From: Streptomyces diastatochromogenes
GTDB lineage: Bacteria > Actinomycetota > Actinomycetes > Streptomycetales > Streptomycetaceae
Assembly: GCA_001550305.1 (NCBI GenBank)
Contig: LRTP01000485.1
Coordinates: forward strand, 1 to 35,412
Reading direction: 5' to 3'
DNA: 35,412 nt
The notes beneath the pieces were generated by a model. The model was not told the DNA's origin. It was given only the letters and a program-made list of their open reading frames with translations, and searched no databases. Shown one piece after another: positions 1 to 8,193 of this stretch. Each line of letters begins with the position of its first letter. Position 1 is the first letter of the stretch. Made by a program: the position numbers and the translations under genes.

Positions 1-91
1 ACGCCGCACGGCGGCGGCGCCGCGGCGGCAGGGTGTCGCTCGGAGTGTTGTTGTTGTCGGAACCCTCAGTGGGTTCGGTCGGCTCGAGCAT
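1..91 (-). CDS. rne: Rne/Rng family ribonuclease (RNase E/G), N-terminal fragment
   Basis: Only the first 30 codons are in the window; the gene runs off the left edge. Reading leftwards from an ATG at 89-91 gives a peptide beginning MLEPTEPTEGSDNNTPSD followed by LPP and a run of arginines. This acidic-then-arginine-rich start is what I know from Streptomyces RNase E/G proteins, which process and degrade RNA. A purine-rich GGGAGA (complement of 101-106) sits 9 nt upstream of the ATG as a ribosome binding site. The position downstream of the DUF2344 gene on the same strand matches the conserved actinobacterial order. The catalytic S1 and DNase I-like domains lie outside the window, so the call rests on the N-terminus and context. 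Confidence 0.8.
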   Translation of the reverse strand, partial: MLEPTEPTEGSDNNNTPSDTLPPRRRRRAA

Positions 92-352
92 GCGGGTGGA
101 TCTCCCGTCAGGCTCCCGGGCGCCGCGCCTGGTCCGGCAGTGCCGGTGACGTCCGCGGCTCGCGCGATGCGCGGTGCCGCCGTCCGGGGCGCGGGCGCCG
201 CACGGGAGCTCTCTGTGTCCTGTCTCGCCGGTTCCGTACGCCATGTGTGCGTACGGCCTGGCGAAAGTCTTCTGGTCGGTGCGCTGCCCGACCCAGGTGG
301 CTCCCGGATCCGAGGGCTGCGCTACGACGTCCGTCCTTACGCGGGACCTTCC
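92..352. other. intergenic region between DUF2344 gene and RNase E/G gene
   Basis: About 260 bp without a credible gene. Open frames here have no family resemblance and read through the neighbouring gene on the wrong strand. It probably holds the promoter or 5' leader of the ribonuclease gene, but I see no clear promoter or hairpin. Confidence 0.4.
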
Positions 353-1171
353 TTACGCCGACGCCTTCGCGGCGGCAGTTTCGGCGGCCCCTGTGCGATC
401 GGCTGGGGCGGCCATGACTGCCTCGCGGTCGGGCGCGAGCGGGTCGGTCACCGTGCCGGTCTCTTCATCGAACAGCCCCTGCGCCAGCCTGGTCACCGCT
501 GCGGCGACCGGCGGCGCCAGGTCGGCCACGGCGCGAAGACCGGACAGGACGTCGTCGGGTCGTACGGCAGGCGTCACGTGCCGAACAACCAGGCGCAGTA
601 TCGCACAGGGCTGGTCGGTCGGCCTATCAGCCTGCGGACTGTGCGCCTCGAGGCTCGCCACGGCACCGCGGGCGTCGAAGGTGCGCATCCCGTTCTTGGT
701 CCTGCGCTGGACTTCCACCGTGTCGGCCGACTTGAAGGCGTCGACCGCGCGCTCCGCGTCCTCGGGCGCCACGCCGTCGAGGCGCAGCTCCCACACGGAC
801 GCGGTGAGCCGGTCGGCGAGACCCGAGGTGCGGGCCTCGACCGCCTCGATGATGTCGAGCCCCACGGGCATCGACTCGTCGAGGAGCTCACGCAGCTTTT
901 GTGGGTCACGCGTCTGGGTGAGCGCGATCTCCAGGTACTCCGCCTCGCTGCCTGTGCCGGTGGGTGCGGCATTGGCGTACGACACCTTCGGATGCGGTGT
1001 GAACCCCGCCGAGTACGCCATCGGCACCTCGGCACGGCGCAACGCACGCTCGAAGGCGCGCTGGAAGTCACGGTGGCTGGTGAACCGGAGGCGGCCGCGC
1101 TTGGTGTAGCGCAGTCGGATGCGCTGCACCGCGGGTGCGGGCGGCGGGCCTTCGGGCTGTCGCTTGCCCAG
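353..1171 (-). CDS. TIGR03936 family radical SAM-associated protein (DUF2344)
   Basis: Recognised by its core, which starts QRIRLRYTKRGRLRFTSHRD and continues with a FTPHPKVSYANA segment typical of DUF2344/TIGR03936. This family is linked to, or fused with, TIGR03960 radical SAM proteins; its biochemical role is unknown to me. Here the radical SAM partner lies about 27 kb away, beyond an island. Start choice: the usual GTG is at 1127-1129 and has no Shine-Dalgarno. The frame stays open upstream and encodes GKRQPEGPPPAPA, which looks like the native N-terminus. A CTG at 1169-1171 lies 10 nt after an AAGGA (complement of 1184-1188), so initiation at CTG is likely (272 aa); from the GTG it would be 258 aa. 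The ribosome binding site lies inside the end of the upstream gene, suggesting coupling. The family call is firm; the start is inferred. Confidence 0.85.
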   Translation of the reverse strand: MGKRQPEGPPPAPAVQRIRLRYTKRGRLRFTSHRDFQRAFERALRRAEVPMAYSAGFTPHPKVSYANAAPTGTGSEAEYLEIALTQTRDPQKLRELLDESMPVGLDIIEAVEARTSGLADRLTASVWELRLDGVAPEDAERAVDAFKSADTVEVQRRTKNGMRTFDARGAVASLEAHSPQADRPTDQPCAILRLVVRHVTPAVRPDDVLSGLRAVADLAPPVAAAVTRLAQGLFDEETGTVTDPLAPDREAVMAAPADRTGAAETAAAKASA

Positions 1172-1177
1172 TGTCGT

Positions 1178-2374
1178 TCAGTCCTTCGTGAGAGCGGTCG
1201 TACTGCTACCTAGAGTACGTGTCCCGACGGCTCCAGGTTCCCGCCGGTCCTTCGCCAGGGGCACCCGCTCGGGCTCCCGGGGCGTACCGAAGAGCATGCG
1301 GCGGATGTCCGCGCGGGTCTGCCGCGCCGACTCGCGGGCGACGGCCAGGGCCTGCCGTGTCACACGGCCCACGCCGCGCGCGGCCTCGGCGGCGGGCCGC
1401 AGGACCGTGTCCCGGACGAGGTGTCCGACCGGCGTCAGCACGCTGCGGTACACCCAGCGCACGGGCTCCACGAAGATCCACCGGAAGAGTCGCCCGAGGA
1501 ACCGGCCGACGGCGAGCGAAAGGTGTCCGGCCACCCGCCAGGCGTGTCCGAGCGCGTCCCCGACCTCCCGCGCGACGACGGCGAGGACCCGCCCGACCGG
1601 CACCAGCGCCCAGCGCCACAGGGCGAGCGCGGGCAGCACGAGCAGGACGCGCAGGGTCCAGTGGAGCGCGGCGCCGATCCCGGTGAAGATCATCCGTACG
1701 AGCCACCCGAGTCCGCGCGCCGCCCACGCGATCGCCCGTCCGACGGGCGCGAGGATCCACTCGTACAACCACAGCGCCGGTACGACGATCAGATGGCGGA
1801 CCAGCCAGGCCACGACCCGGTACACCCCGAGCGCGACCGCCCCGAACCCGATCCCCAGGCCCCTGAGCAGCCAGGCGACGGCCCGCCCGACGGGGGTCAG
1901 CACGCGGGCGTACCCCCAGGCGAGTACGGCGCCGATGCCACGGAGCACCCAGGCGAACCCTGCGCCGAGACCTCGGAGGACCCCGGCGAACCCGGCGCCG
2001 ACGCCCCGCGCCACCCAGGCGATCGCGTGTCCGACCGGCGTGAGCACCGTCTCGTAGATCCACACGGCGGGCACGACGAGCGACACGTACCCGAGCCACG
2101 CCAGCGCCTTGCCGACCGGCACCACGGCGTACCGCCACAGCGTCACCCACGGCCAGACGAACACCGCCCACGCCACCCACTGGAGCACCCGCCCCACGGG
2201 GCGCAGCACGGTGTCCCGCAGAAACCTTCCGCCGACCACCAGGGCGTCCCACAGCATGCGCACCGGCACGACGAGCACGAGGACGACGATCCGCACGGGC
2301 AGGCGGATCGCGACCGTGAGGCACCCCTCGGCCGGCACTGCGGGTCGCTCAGCAGGCGACTTTTCCAGATCCAT
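1178..2374 (-). CDS. repeat-containing multi-pass membrane protein, unknown function
   Basis: A 398-residue protein built almost entirely from a degenerate repeat of about 40-50 residues around a (L/I)xPVGRAxAW core. At least seven copies are visible (for example VLRPVGRVLQW, VVPVGKALAW, VLTPVGHAIAW, VLTPVGRAVAW, ILAPVGRAIAW, ALVPVGRVLAV, VLTPVGHLVRD). They are separated by Trp- and Val-rich hydrophobic stretches, so many membrane-embedded or amphipathic segments are expected. The N-terminal 20 residues are polar and the last 60 are basic and polar. It starts at an ATG (2372-2374). Its TGA is 7 nt upstream of the probable CTG start of the DUF2344 gene, so the two are probably co-transcribed and coupled. 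I recognise it only as an uncharacterised Streptomyces protein of this locus. Confidence 0.7.
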   Translation of the reverse strand: MDLEKSPAERPAVPAEGCLTVAIRLPVRIVVLVLVVPVRMLWDALVVGGRFLRDTVLRPVGRVLQWVAWAVFVWPWVTLWRYAVVPVGKALAWLGYVSLVVPAVWIYETVLTPVGHAIAWVARGVGAGFAGVLRGLGAGFAWVLRGIGAVLAWGYARVLTPVGRAVAWLLRGLGIGFGAVALGVYRVVAWLVRHLIVVPALWLYEWILAPVGRAIAWAARGLGWLVRMIFTGIGAALHWTLRVLLVLPALALWRWALVPVGRVLAVVAREVGDALGHAWRVAGHLSLAVGRFLGRLFRWIFVEPVRWVYRSVLTPVGHLVRDTVLRPAAEAARGVGRVTRQALAVARESARQTRADIRRMLFGTPREPERVPLAKDRREPGAVGTRTLGSSTTALTKD

Positions 2375-2489
2375 ACCGACGTAGACGCCTCAGGGCACCA
2401 TCTGGATGCACGCTCCTGAGGCCGGTTGCGCTCCCGTCGAAACTCCTGGCGGTCGCGCCGTCGTGCCCGGTCCGGAAACAGTCGGGGTG

Positions 2490-4652
2490 TCAGTCCACTT
2501 CGATGCCGTACTCCCTGATGAGCTCTTCCAGGCCGCCCGCATACCCCTTGCCGCCGACCACGAAGTCCCAGTCGCCGCCCGTACGACGGCGGAAGGACCC
2601 GAGGACCAGCGCGGTCTCGTGGGCGCGGCCGTCGGACACGTCGAGTCGGCCGAGCTCGGTCCCCGATCGGTCCAGCAGCCGGATGCCCGCCTCGGTGAAG
2701 CCGGACAGATCGGCTCCGGGGTTGGCCTCCGGGTCGACCGCCGCGACGAGCACGAGCCGGTCGGCCCGCTCCGGCAGGGCGTCGAACGACACCCGAATGG
2801 CCGCCTTGTCCGGTGCGGTGGCGGCGAGCGCGCGGACCGTGCCGTCGGGGGTCCGGGGATTGTTGAAGAAGACGAAGTGGTCGTCGCTCAGGGCCCGGTT
2901 GCCGTGGCAGACGAGCGCGCACACGTCCAGGGCGACCTGGCCGGTCCAGAACATGCCGAGCCTGTTCCAGTCGTCCCCGCCCTCCCTCTGGTCCCCCTCG
3001 TCCCCGCCTTCCCTCTCGTCCACCGCGTCCGGCGTGCGGGGAGCGGGAACCGGGCGGCCGGCGTTTCCGAGCCGCCCGCGCAGCCCGTGGCGGTGCAGCA
3101 GGTCGACGAGTTCGCCGCCCGCCACGAGTTCCAGGGGCTTGCCGCTGGCGAAGGCGTGCGATCCAGGACCGAAGCCGGAGGTCGTGACGAGAACCCCCTT
3201 GTTGGCGCCCGCGTCCTGGACCGTGCCGAACAGGTCCCGGACGGCGGTCGGAGGCACGGTGTTGCGGTAGCGCTTGACCTGGACGACGATCTTGCCGCCG
3301 CGGATCGGGGTCGGATCCATCGCGTCGACGTCCACACCGCCGTCGTTCGAACGCTGGGTCGTCACCGCCCGCATGCCCATCGCGCGGAACAGCTCCGCGA
3401 CCAGCGCCTCGAAGGCGATCGGATCCATCTCGTACAGATCCGGCTCGTCCAGGTCCGGCGCGTTCAGGTCCGACCCGTCCGGGTTCGCCCCCCGCGCACC
3501 CCCGTGGGTGACGACGCCGTTGCCGATGTCCTCGGGGTGGCGGCCCGGACGTACCGCCGCGCGCTGGTCGGGGCGTGCCGACAGCTGCCCCCGGAGCCCG
3601 TCCACCAGGCAGTCGACGGCGTTGACCTGCTCCAGCCGCAGTCGCGCGAAGACGGAACGCGGAGCCATGACGGTGGCGAGGAAGATCCGCGCCTCCCTGC
3701 CGGTCGCCGGATCGTGATCGTCCACGAACCCGTTCAGCGCCACCGACTCCAGCACCCCGAACTCGTCCGCCGCGAAGAGCGCGTGCAGCACCAGGAGAAC
3801 GCACTGCGCCAGTACGTCCCTGTACAGGGCACGGCTCTGCGCCGCCGACCGCGGCGTCTCCTTGTCCTGGTCCGCGGTGGGCATGTACCGCACCCACTTC
3901 ACCTCGGGGACGACGCCGTACCTGGGCAGCTCCCAGTTCAGCACCAGCTGGCGTGCGGCCGGGTCGTAGGCCGCGGAAACCTGCCGGGGCAGGTCCTCGG
4001 GCCATGCGGAGGAGGCGTAGAGGGCCGCGGAGAAGTACTCCACCGTGGCATCGGGGTCGCCGTCGCGCAGCCCCGCCGTCATCTCGGACACGGCGGCGTT
4101 GTGCCGGCCGACCTCCGCCTGCTGGGCCTCGGCCCGCCGCTGGTACTCCCGCTGGTAGGCGGCCAGTTGCTGCTGCCGACGGGCTTCCGCCGCCCGCGCT
4201 GCCTCCCGGTCACGCTCGAAGCGGGCCCGCGCGTCCGCCTGCGCCTGGGCACGCCGGCCGGCGCCGAGCCCCCAACCGCCCTGGGCCTGGTAGTGGTTCG
4301 GATCAGGCATGGGCGTCGGATGCGCCAGCGGCCCCGGAGCGAAGGGCTCGACCCGCTGGGAACGGGTGAGCATGGCGGCCCGGAACGCGGGCGCCCGGCA
4401 TCCGGCGGCCAGCAAGCCCTGCAAGGAGGCGACCCGGGCCTCCAACTCCTCGGTACGCCGCCGCGCCTCGGCCTCCCGCTGCTGTCGGTAGGCCGCCCGC
4501 TGTTCCTGTCGACCGCGCGCCAACTCCCTCTGGAAGGCGCGCTCTTGTCGCTCCTGATCCCGCTGCTGTCTGGACTGCGCCGCCAACTGGCGCTGCTGCT
4601 GACGCTGTGCCTCAGCCCAGATACCGACCAACCCACTGGAGCGACGACTCAT
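2490..4652 (-). CDS. coiled-coil / Mrr-like restriction endonuclease / TerD fusion protein
   Basis: A 720-residue three-part protein. Residues about 1-200 are very rich in Gln, Arg, Glu and Ala (QRQQQRQLAAQSRQQRDQ), indicating long coiled coils. A middle region of unknown fold follows. Around 405-500 lies an Mrr-type PD-(D/E)xK nuclease domain: DPIAFEALVAELFRAMGM, then the GGVDVD acidic site and a QVKRYRN lysine strand. From about 555 to the end is a TerD-like domain (GDDWNRLGMFW, DDHFVFFNNP, a GxWDFVVGGKGYAGGL ending). TerD domains belong to the tellurium and stress-response systems, and ter-type loci with nucleases have been proposed as defence systems. The ATG at 4650-4652 has GGGAGGG 10 nt upstream. 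It is divergent from a stand-alone terD, so a functional pairing is likely. Substrate is unknown. Confidence 0.8.
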   Translation of the reverse strand: MSRRSSGLVGIWAEAQRQQQRQLAAQSRQQRDQERQERAFQRELARGRQEQRAAYRQQREAEARRRTEELEARVASLQGLLAAGCRAPAFRAAMLTRSQRVEPFAPGPLAHPTPMPDPNHYQAQGGWGLGAGRRAQAQADARARFERDREAARAAEARRQQQLAAYQREYQRRAEAQQAEVGRHNAAVSEMTAGLRDGDPDATVEYFSAALYASSAWPEDLPRQVSAAYDPAARQLVLNWELPRYGVVPEVKWVRYMPTADQDKETPRSAAQSRALYRDVLAQCVLLVLHALFAADEFGVLESVALNGFVDDHDPATGREARIFLATVMAPRSVFARLRLEQVNAVDCLVDGLRGQLSARPDQRAAVRPGRHPEDIGNGVVTHGGARGANPDGSDLNAPDLDEPDLYEMDPIAFEALVAELFRAMGMRAVTTQRSNDGGVDVDAMDPTPIRGGKIVVQVKRYRNTVPPTAVRDLFGTVQDAGANKGVLVTTSGFGPGSHAFASGKPLELVAGGELVDLLHRHGLRGRLGNAGRPVPAPRTPDAVDEREGGDEGDQREGGDDWNRLGMFWTGQVALDVCALVCHGNRALSDDHFVFFNNPRTPDGTVRALAATAPDKAAIRVSFDALPERADRLVLVAAVDPEANPGADLSGFTEAGIRLLDRSGTELGRLDVSDGRAHETALVLGSFRRRTGGDWDFVVGGKGYAGGLEELIREYGIEVD

Positions 4653-4860
4653 GCTCTACAGGCCCTCCCCCGGAACTTCGGCGCCCTGCCACCGCACCGC
4701 CCCGGCCCCACAACCAGCAGTGATCACACGACTCTAGTCGGCGATCAGTGCCTCATGTATCCCCTTGTCCGCTTATGAAGGGACCCCTGCCGAGGAAACA
4801 CCGCAAGCTCCATGCACACTTTGCCTGTCGCAGTCCCGCCTCCCAGAGGATGATCCACGC
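4653..4860. promoter_or_regulatory. divergent promoter region of nuclease-TerD fusion and terD
   Basis: About 208 bp separating two divergent starts (4652 minus, 4861 plus). It is less GC-rich than the genes and must carry both promoters. No sigma-factor box is clear enough to assign. An in-frame TTG at 4765 upstream of terD is unlikely to be the start. Confidence 0.45.
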
Positions 4861-5445
4861 ATGATTACGCTCACCAAAGAAGACGGCCCGGCGGATCTGG
4901 ACGGAGTCACCCATCTGTCCATCGGAGTGTCCTGGGATCCCACCTCGGGCAGCAGCGGTGGAGTGATGGGCGTGCTCCGCCGCAAAACCGGCACCGACCT
5001 GGACCTGATCGCCATCGCGCTGCAGGGCATGGACCCGGTGCGCCTGGCGGGCCTCGACTCGCTCGACCCCATGGGCAACGGCTCCCTGGTCCACAGCGGT
5101 GACAACCAGACCGGGCGCGGGGAGGGCGACGACGAGACGTTGACGGTCGAGTTCGCCCGCATACCGCCCAACATCACGTCGATCGTGTTCATCGCCGCCG
5201 CCTTCAAGAAGGGCAGCTCCTTCCAGAAGGCCCGCAACATCAGCTTCAAGGTGTACGACGCGACCGGCGGCACCACTCAGCAGGTCGCCGACATCTGGCC
5301 GAGCCTGCTCACCCAGGACAACGGGTGCGCCGTGGCCAAGGCCGTTCGGGTCGACGGCAACTGGAAGCTCGAGGTCATCAACGTGACCGGGAAGATCAAG
5401 CAGGGTGACGAGCACGCCCTGATGCGCTTCGCCGTCAGCAAGTAG
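4861..5445 (+). CDS. terD: TerD family stress-response protein
   Basis: A 194-residue protein starting MITLTKEDGPADL and continuing GVTHLSIGVSWDPT, the standard TerD opening. It has the family's acidic patches (TGTDLDLIA, GDDETLTV) that form calcium sites in characterised TerD proteins. The ATG at 4861 is chosen over the in-frame TTG at 4765 because family members start here and AGAGGA lies just upstream. TerD proteins are cytosolic and associated with tellurite, oxidative and phage-related stress and, in Streptomyces, with development. The divergent neighbour carries a second TerD domain fused to a nuclease, so the two may interact. The 3' end of the gene is the first unit of a short tandem repeat running into the spacer. 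Confidence 0.93.
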   Translation: MITLTKEDGPADLDGVTHLSIGVSWDPTSGSSGGVMGVLRRKTGTDLDLIAIALQGMDPVRLAGLDSLDPMGNGSLVHSGDNQTGRGEGDDETLTVEFARIPPNITSIVFIAAAFKKGSSFQKARNISFKVYDATGGTTQQVADIWPSLLTQDNGCAVAKAVRVDGNWKLEVINVTGKIKQGDEHALMRFAVSK

Positions 5446-5501
5446 TCGGCCATCAGTACGTAGTCCGCCGTCAGCATCACCACGTAGTCCGCCATCAGCA
5501 C
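5431..5501. repeat. short tandem repeat spanning the terD stop codon
   Basis: Four imperfect copies of a roughly 18-24 bp unit with core GCC(G/A)TCAG(C/T)A followed by GTAGTC. The first copy encodes the last residues of TerD and its stop codon; the other three are in the spacer. This looks like slippage amplification of the gene end. Confidence 0.6.
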
Positions 5502-5510
5502 TGGGACGAG

Positions 5511-5540
5511 GTACCCGGGGTCCTGTAGGACCCCGGGTAC
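5511..5540. terminator. bidirectional terminator between terD and the permease-phosphatase gene
   Basis: A perfect inverted repeat with 13-bp arms (5511-5523 and 5528-5540) and a 4-nt TGTA loop. It sits in the 111-bp gap between convergent genes. Very stable and symmetric, so it can serve both strands; no long T tract, as is usual in Streptomyces. Confidence 0.85.
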
Positions 5541-5556
5541 TACATGCGGTCGAGTG

Positions 5557-8193
5557 CTACGGGCCGTCCGCCGGCGGCAGGTCCTGCTCGGTCCAGATCG
5601 TCTTGCCGGTGGGTGTGTAGCGCGTGCCCCAGTGGTGGGTCATCTGCGCGATGATGAACAGCCCCCGGCCTCCCTCGTCGTCGTTCGCGGCGTGCCGCAG
5701 ATTGGGCGTGGTGTGGCCGGTGTCGGAGACTTCGCAGATCAGGGTCCGGTCGCGGATCAGGCGTACCTGGATCGGGCCGCCGACGTAGCGGATGGCGTTG
5801 GTGACCAGTTCGCTGACGATGAGCTCGCTGGCGAACGTCAGGTCGTCCAGCCCCCAGTCGCGGAGCTGCTTGCCGACGGCGGTGCGGATGGTGGCCACCG
5901 CCGCCGGGTCCGGGGGCAGCTCCCACTGGGTGAACTGGTTCCGGTCGAGCAGGCGTGTGCGGGCGACCAGCAGCGTCGCGTCCTCGTCCACGGCCCCGGG
6001 CAGCAGGGTGGTCACCGCCCGGTCGCACAGCTCTTCCAGAGACGCTCCGCAGTCGGCGAGGACCTGGGACAGCTGCGCGAGTCCGGCGGCACGGCTGTCG
6101 GCCGCCTGGAGGAGGCCACCCGTGAAGAGGGCGACGAGACTGCCCGGCGGAAGCTCCAGATCCGTGCTCTGGTAGGGCAGGCCACCGATTCCCAGCGGCG
6201 GGCCGGGGGGCAGCTCCGGATGGTCGACGGCACCCGTGTGCGGCTCGACGACCACCAGTACCGACTCCCCGGCCCGCGCCAGACTGCACTTCCCCGAGAC
6301 GGGGTCGTACACCGCGTACAGGCAGGTCACTCCCAGGGCCTCGTCGGCCTTCGGCCTCAGGTGGCCCGGTCCCTGGCCGGCCCCGCGCTCGTGCGCGGTC
6401 TGCTCGACCAGGTCGTCCAGACGGGACAGGAGCTCGTCCGGGCTCAGGTCCAGCCGGGCCAGCACGCGCACCCCCGTGCGCAAGCGGCCCATGGTGGCCG
6501 CGGCGCGCAGGCCGTGACCGAGCACGTCCCCGACGACCAGGCCGACCCGGGTGCCCGACAGGGGGATGAGGTCGTACCAGTCGCCGCCCACCCCGGACCC
6601 GCTGTCGGCGGGCAGGTAGCGGCTCGCCGCGTCAACGGCGGCGTGCGGCGGCAGGCGGCCCGGCAGCAGGCTCCGCTGGAGTTTGAGGGCCACGGCATGG
6701 CCACGGGTGACCAGCGGCATCAGCAGGAGACCGAGCAGCAGGGCGCCCAGGCCCAGGACGGTGACCCCGCCCGTCCTCCCGATCAGCGGCAGGTCGACGC
6801 TGGTCATGCCGTATCCGGGGTCCGCGTAGACGACGAAGGCGGCGTAGAGGAACAACAGGAGCATGATCAGCCCGCCGAACCCCGGCAACACACCCTTGAA
6901 GACCAGGTCTCTGGCGCTGCGGGTGAGGATCTTGCGGTGGTACCAGACGCAGGCGAAGCCGGTCAGTCCGTACTGGAACGCGATCGCGAGACCGACTGCG
7001 TCGATCGAGTCGGCCAGGACGTTATGGCTGAACGACGCCAGCAGGATCAGCACGGCGATCGACACCACGCCCATGCCGACGGTTCCCCAGGTCGGGGTGA
7101 GGAACCTGCGGTGGACCCGGGCGAACCGGGCGGGGACGGCCTTGTGGACCGCCATGGAGAAGACGGTCCTGGCCAGGGGCAGGATGGTGGTCTCCGCGGA
7201 GGCCAACGCCGAGGTCAGCACCATCAGGATCAGCAGTCTCGACAGGAACAGCCCTGTGTCGTCGCTCCCGAACACGGCCGCGCCCAGTCCGGAGAACACG
7301 TCGTTCGCGTTCTGCGTGTTGCCGAGCCCGATGCCCGAGGTGCCGACTCCCGCGAACGCCTGCGCCGAAGTGGACACCAGCCCGTACATGATCACGAGCA
7401 GCACGGTGGACATGACCGCGGCGCGCCCGGGGACACACCTGCTGTCGACGGTTTCCTCGTTGACCGCGAACGCGGTGTCCCACCCCCAGTAGATGAAGAC
7501 CCCCGCGAGGATGCCCGAGGTCAGCGCCGTTGCCGAGGGCACCTCGAACGGGTTGAACCAGGAGGCGGAAACGTGGATCGCCGTCGGGGGAGGGTCGGTG
7601 TAGACCTTGACCAGCGCGGCGACGGCGAACAGGACCAGCATCACCACTTCCAGGCACAGCAGCCAGCGCTGGACGGCCGCCGAGAACTCGATGCCGACGT
7701 AGCAGATCGCGGTCAGCACGACGATCCAGGCGATGCCCGCCACGGTGGTCCACAGCCGGTTCTCCGCCAGTCCGTCCAGACCCACCAGCCGGAAGCCGTA
7801 CGCGGCGGCGACCTCGGCGAGGCTCGCCATGACGATGATGTTGGCGACGATGAGGCCCCAGCCGCCCATCCAGCCGGTGCGCGGTCCGAAGGCGCGGGTG
7901 GCCCAGGTGAAGGTGGTCCCGCAGTCGGCGTTGCTCGCGTTCAGCTCCCGGAAGGCGTACGCGACCAGCAGCATCGGGATGAACGCCAGCATGGTGACGA
8001 TCGGGGCCTGCAGTCCGACCCCGGCCACGATGAGGCCCAGCGTGGCGGCCATGCTGAACGCCGGACCGGTCGAGGCCAGGCCCATGGCCACCGAGGAGAA
8101 CATGCCCAGGGCGTCGTTCTTGAGCCCTTTCCGGCCGGACCCCGTCCCGGGAGCGGGGCGGCCGGCGGACTCGGCGCCGCCAAAGTGCCTCAC
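5557..8193 (-). CDS. amino acid permease (APC) fused to SpoIIE/PP2C phosphatase and HATPase
   Basis: One continuous 878-residue frame encodes three modules. Residues about 20-490 are an APC-superfamily permease with roughly 12 membrane segments (opening MFSSVAMGLASTGPAFSMAA). From about 500 comes a SpoIIE-type PP2C phosphatase: LQRSLLPGRLPP, then GGDWYD (about 537) and VVGDVLGHG, with the metal-binding aspartates intact. The last ~110 residues are an RsbW-like HATPase (ASELIVSELVTNAIRY, DEGGRGLFI). SpoIIE and HATPase domains normally act in partner-switching control of alternative sigma factors. Here they are tethered to a transporter, suggesting a nutrient-sensing receptor. The start is a GTG at 8191-8193 with a GGA just upstream; an open frame extends further to 8382 but lacks family character. 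The domain calls are firm; the sensing role is inference. Confidence 0.85.
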   Translation of the reverse strand: MRHFGGAESAGRPAPGTGSGRKGLKNDALGMFSSVAMGLASTGPAFSMAATLGLIVAGVGLQAPIVTMLAFIPMLLVAYAFRELNASNADCGTTFTWATRAFGPRTGWMGGWGLIVANIIVMASLAEVAAAYGFRLVGLDGLAENRLWTTVAGIAWIVVLTAICYVGIEFSAAVQRWLLCLEVVMLVLFAVAALVKVYTDPPPTAIHVSASWFNPFEVPSATALTSGILAGVFIYWGWDTAFAVNEETVDSRCVPGRAAVMSTVLLVIMYGLVSTSAQAFAGVGTSGIGLGNTQNANDVFSGLGAAVFGSDDTGLFLSRLLILMVLTSALASAETTILPLARTVFSMAVHKAVPARFARVHRRFLTPTWGTVGMGVVSIAVLILLASFSHNVLADSIDAVGLAIAFQYGLTGFACVWYHRKILTRSARDLVFKGVLPGFGGLIMLLLFLYAAFVVYADPGYGMTSVDLPLIGRTGGVTVLGLGALLLGLLLMPLVTRGHAVALKLQRSLLPGRLPPHAAVDAASRYLPADSGSGVGGDWYDLIPLSGTRVGLVVGDVLGHGLRAAATMGRLRTGVRVLARLDLSPDELLSRLDDLVEQTAHERGAGQGPGHLRPKADEALGVTCLYAVYDPVSGKCSLARAGESVLVVVEPHTGAVDHPELPPGPPLGIGGLPYQSTDLELPPGSLVALFTGGLLQAADSRAAGLAQLSQVLADCGASLEELCDRAVTTLLPGAVDEDATLLVARTRLLDRNQFTQWELPPDPAAVATIRTAVGKQLRDWGLDDLTFASELIVSELVTNAIRYVGGPIQVRLIRDRTLICEVSDTGHTTPNLRHAANDDEGGRGLFIIAQMTHHWGTRYTPTGKTIWTEQDLPPADGP

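Noticed and set aside
1421..2419. Long plus-strand open frames across 1119-4778
   Set aside because: Antisense to clear minus-strand genes; composition is Arg/Pro/Ser/Asp-rich with no domain. Such shadow frames are usual at this GC content.
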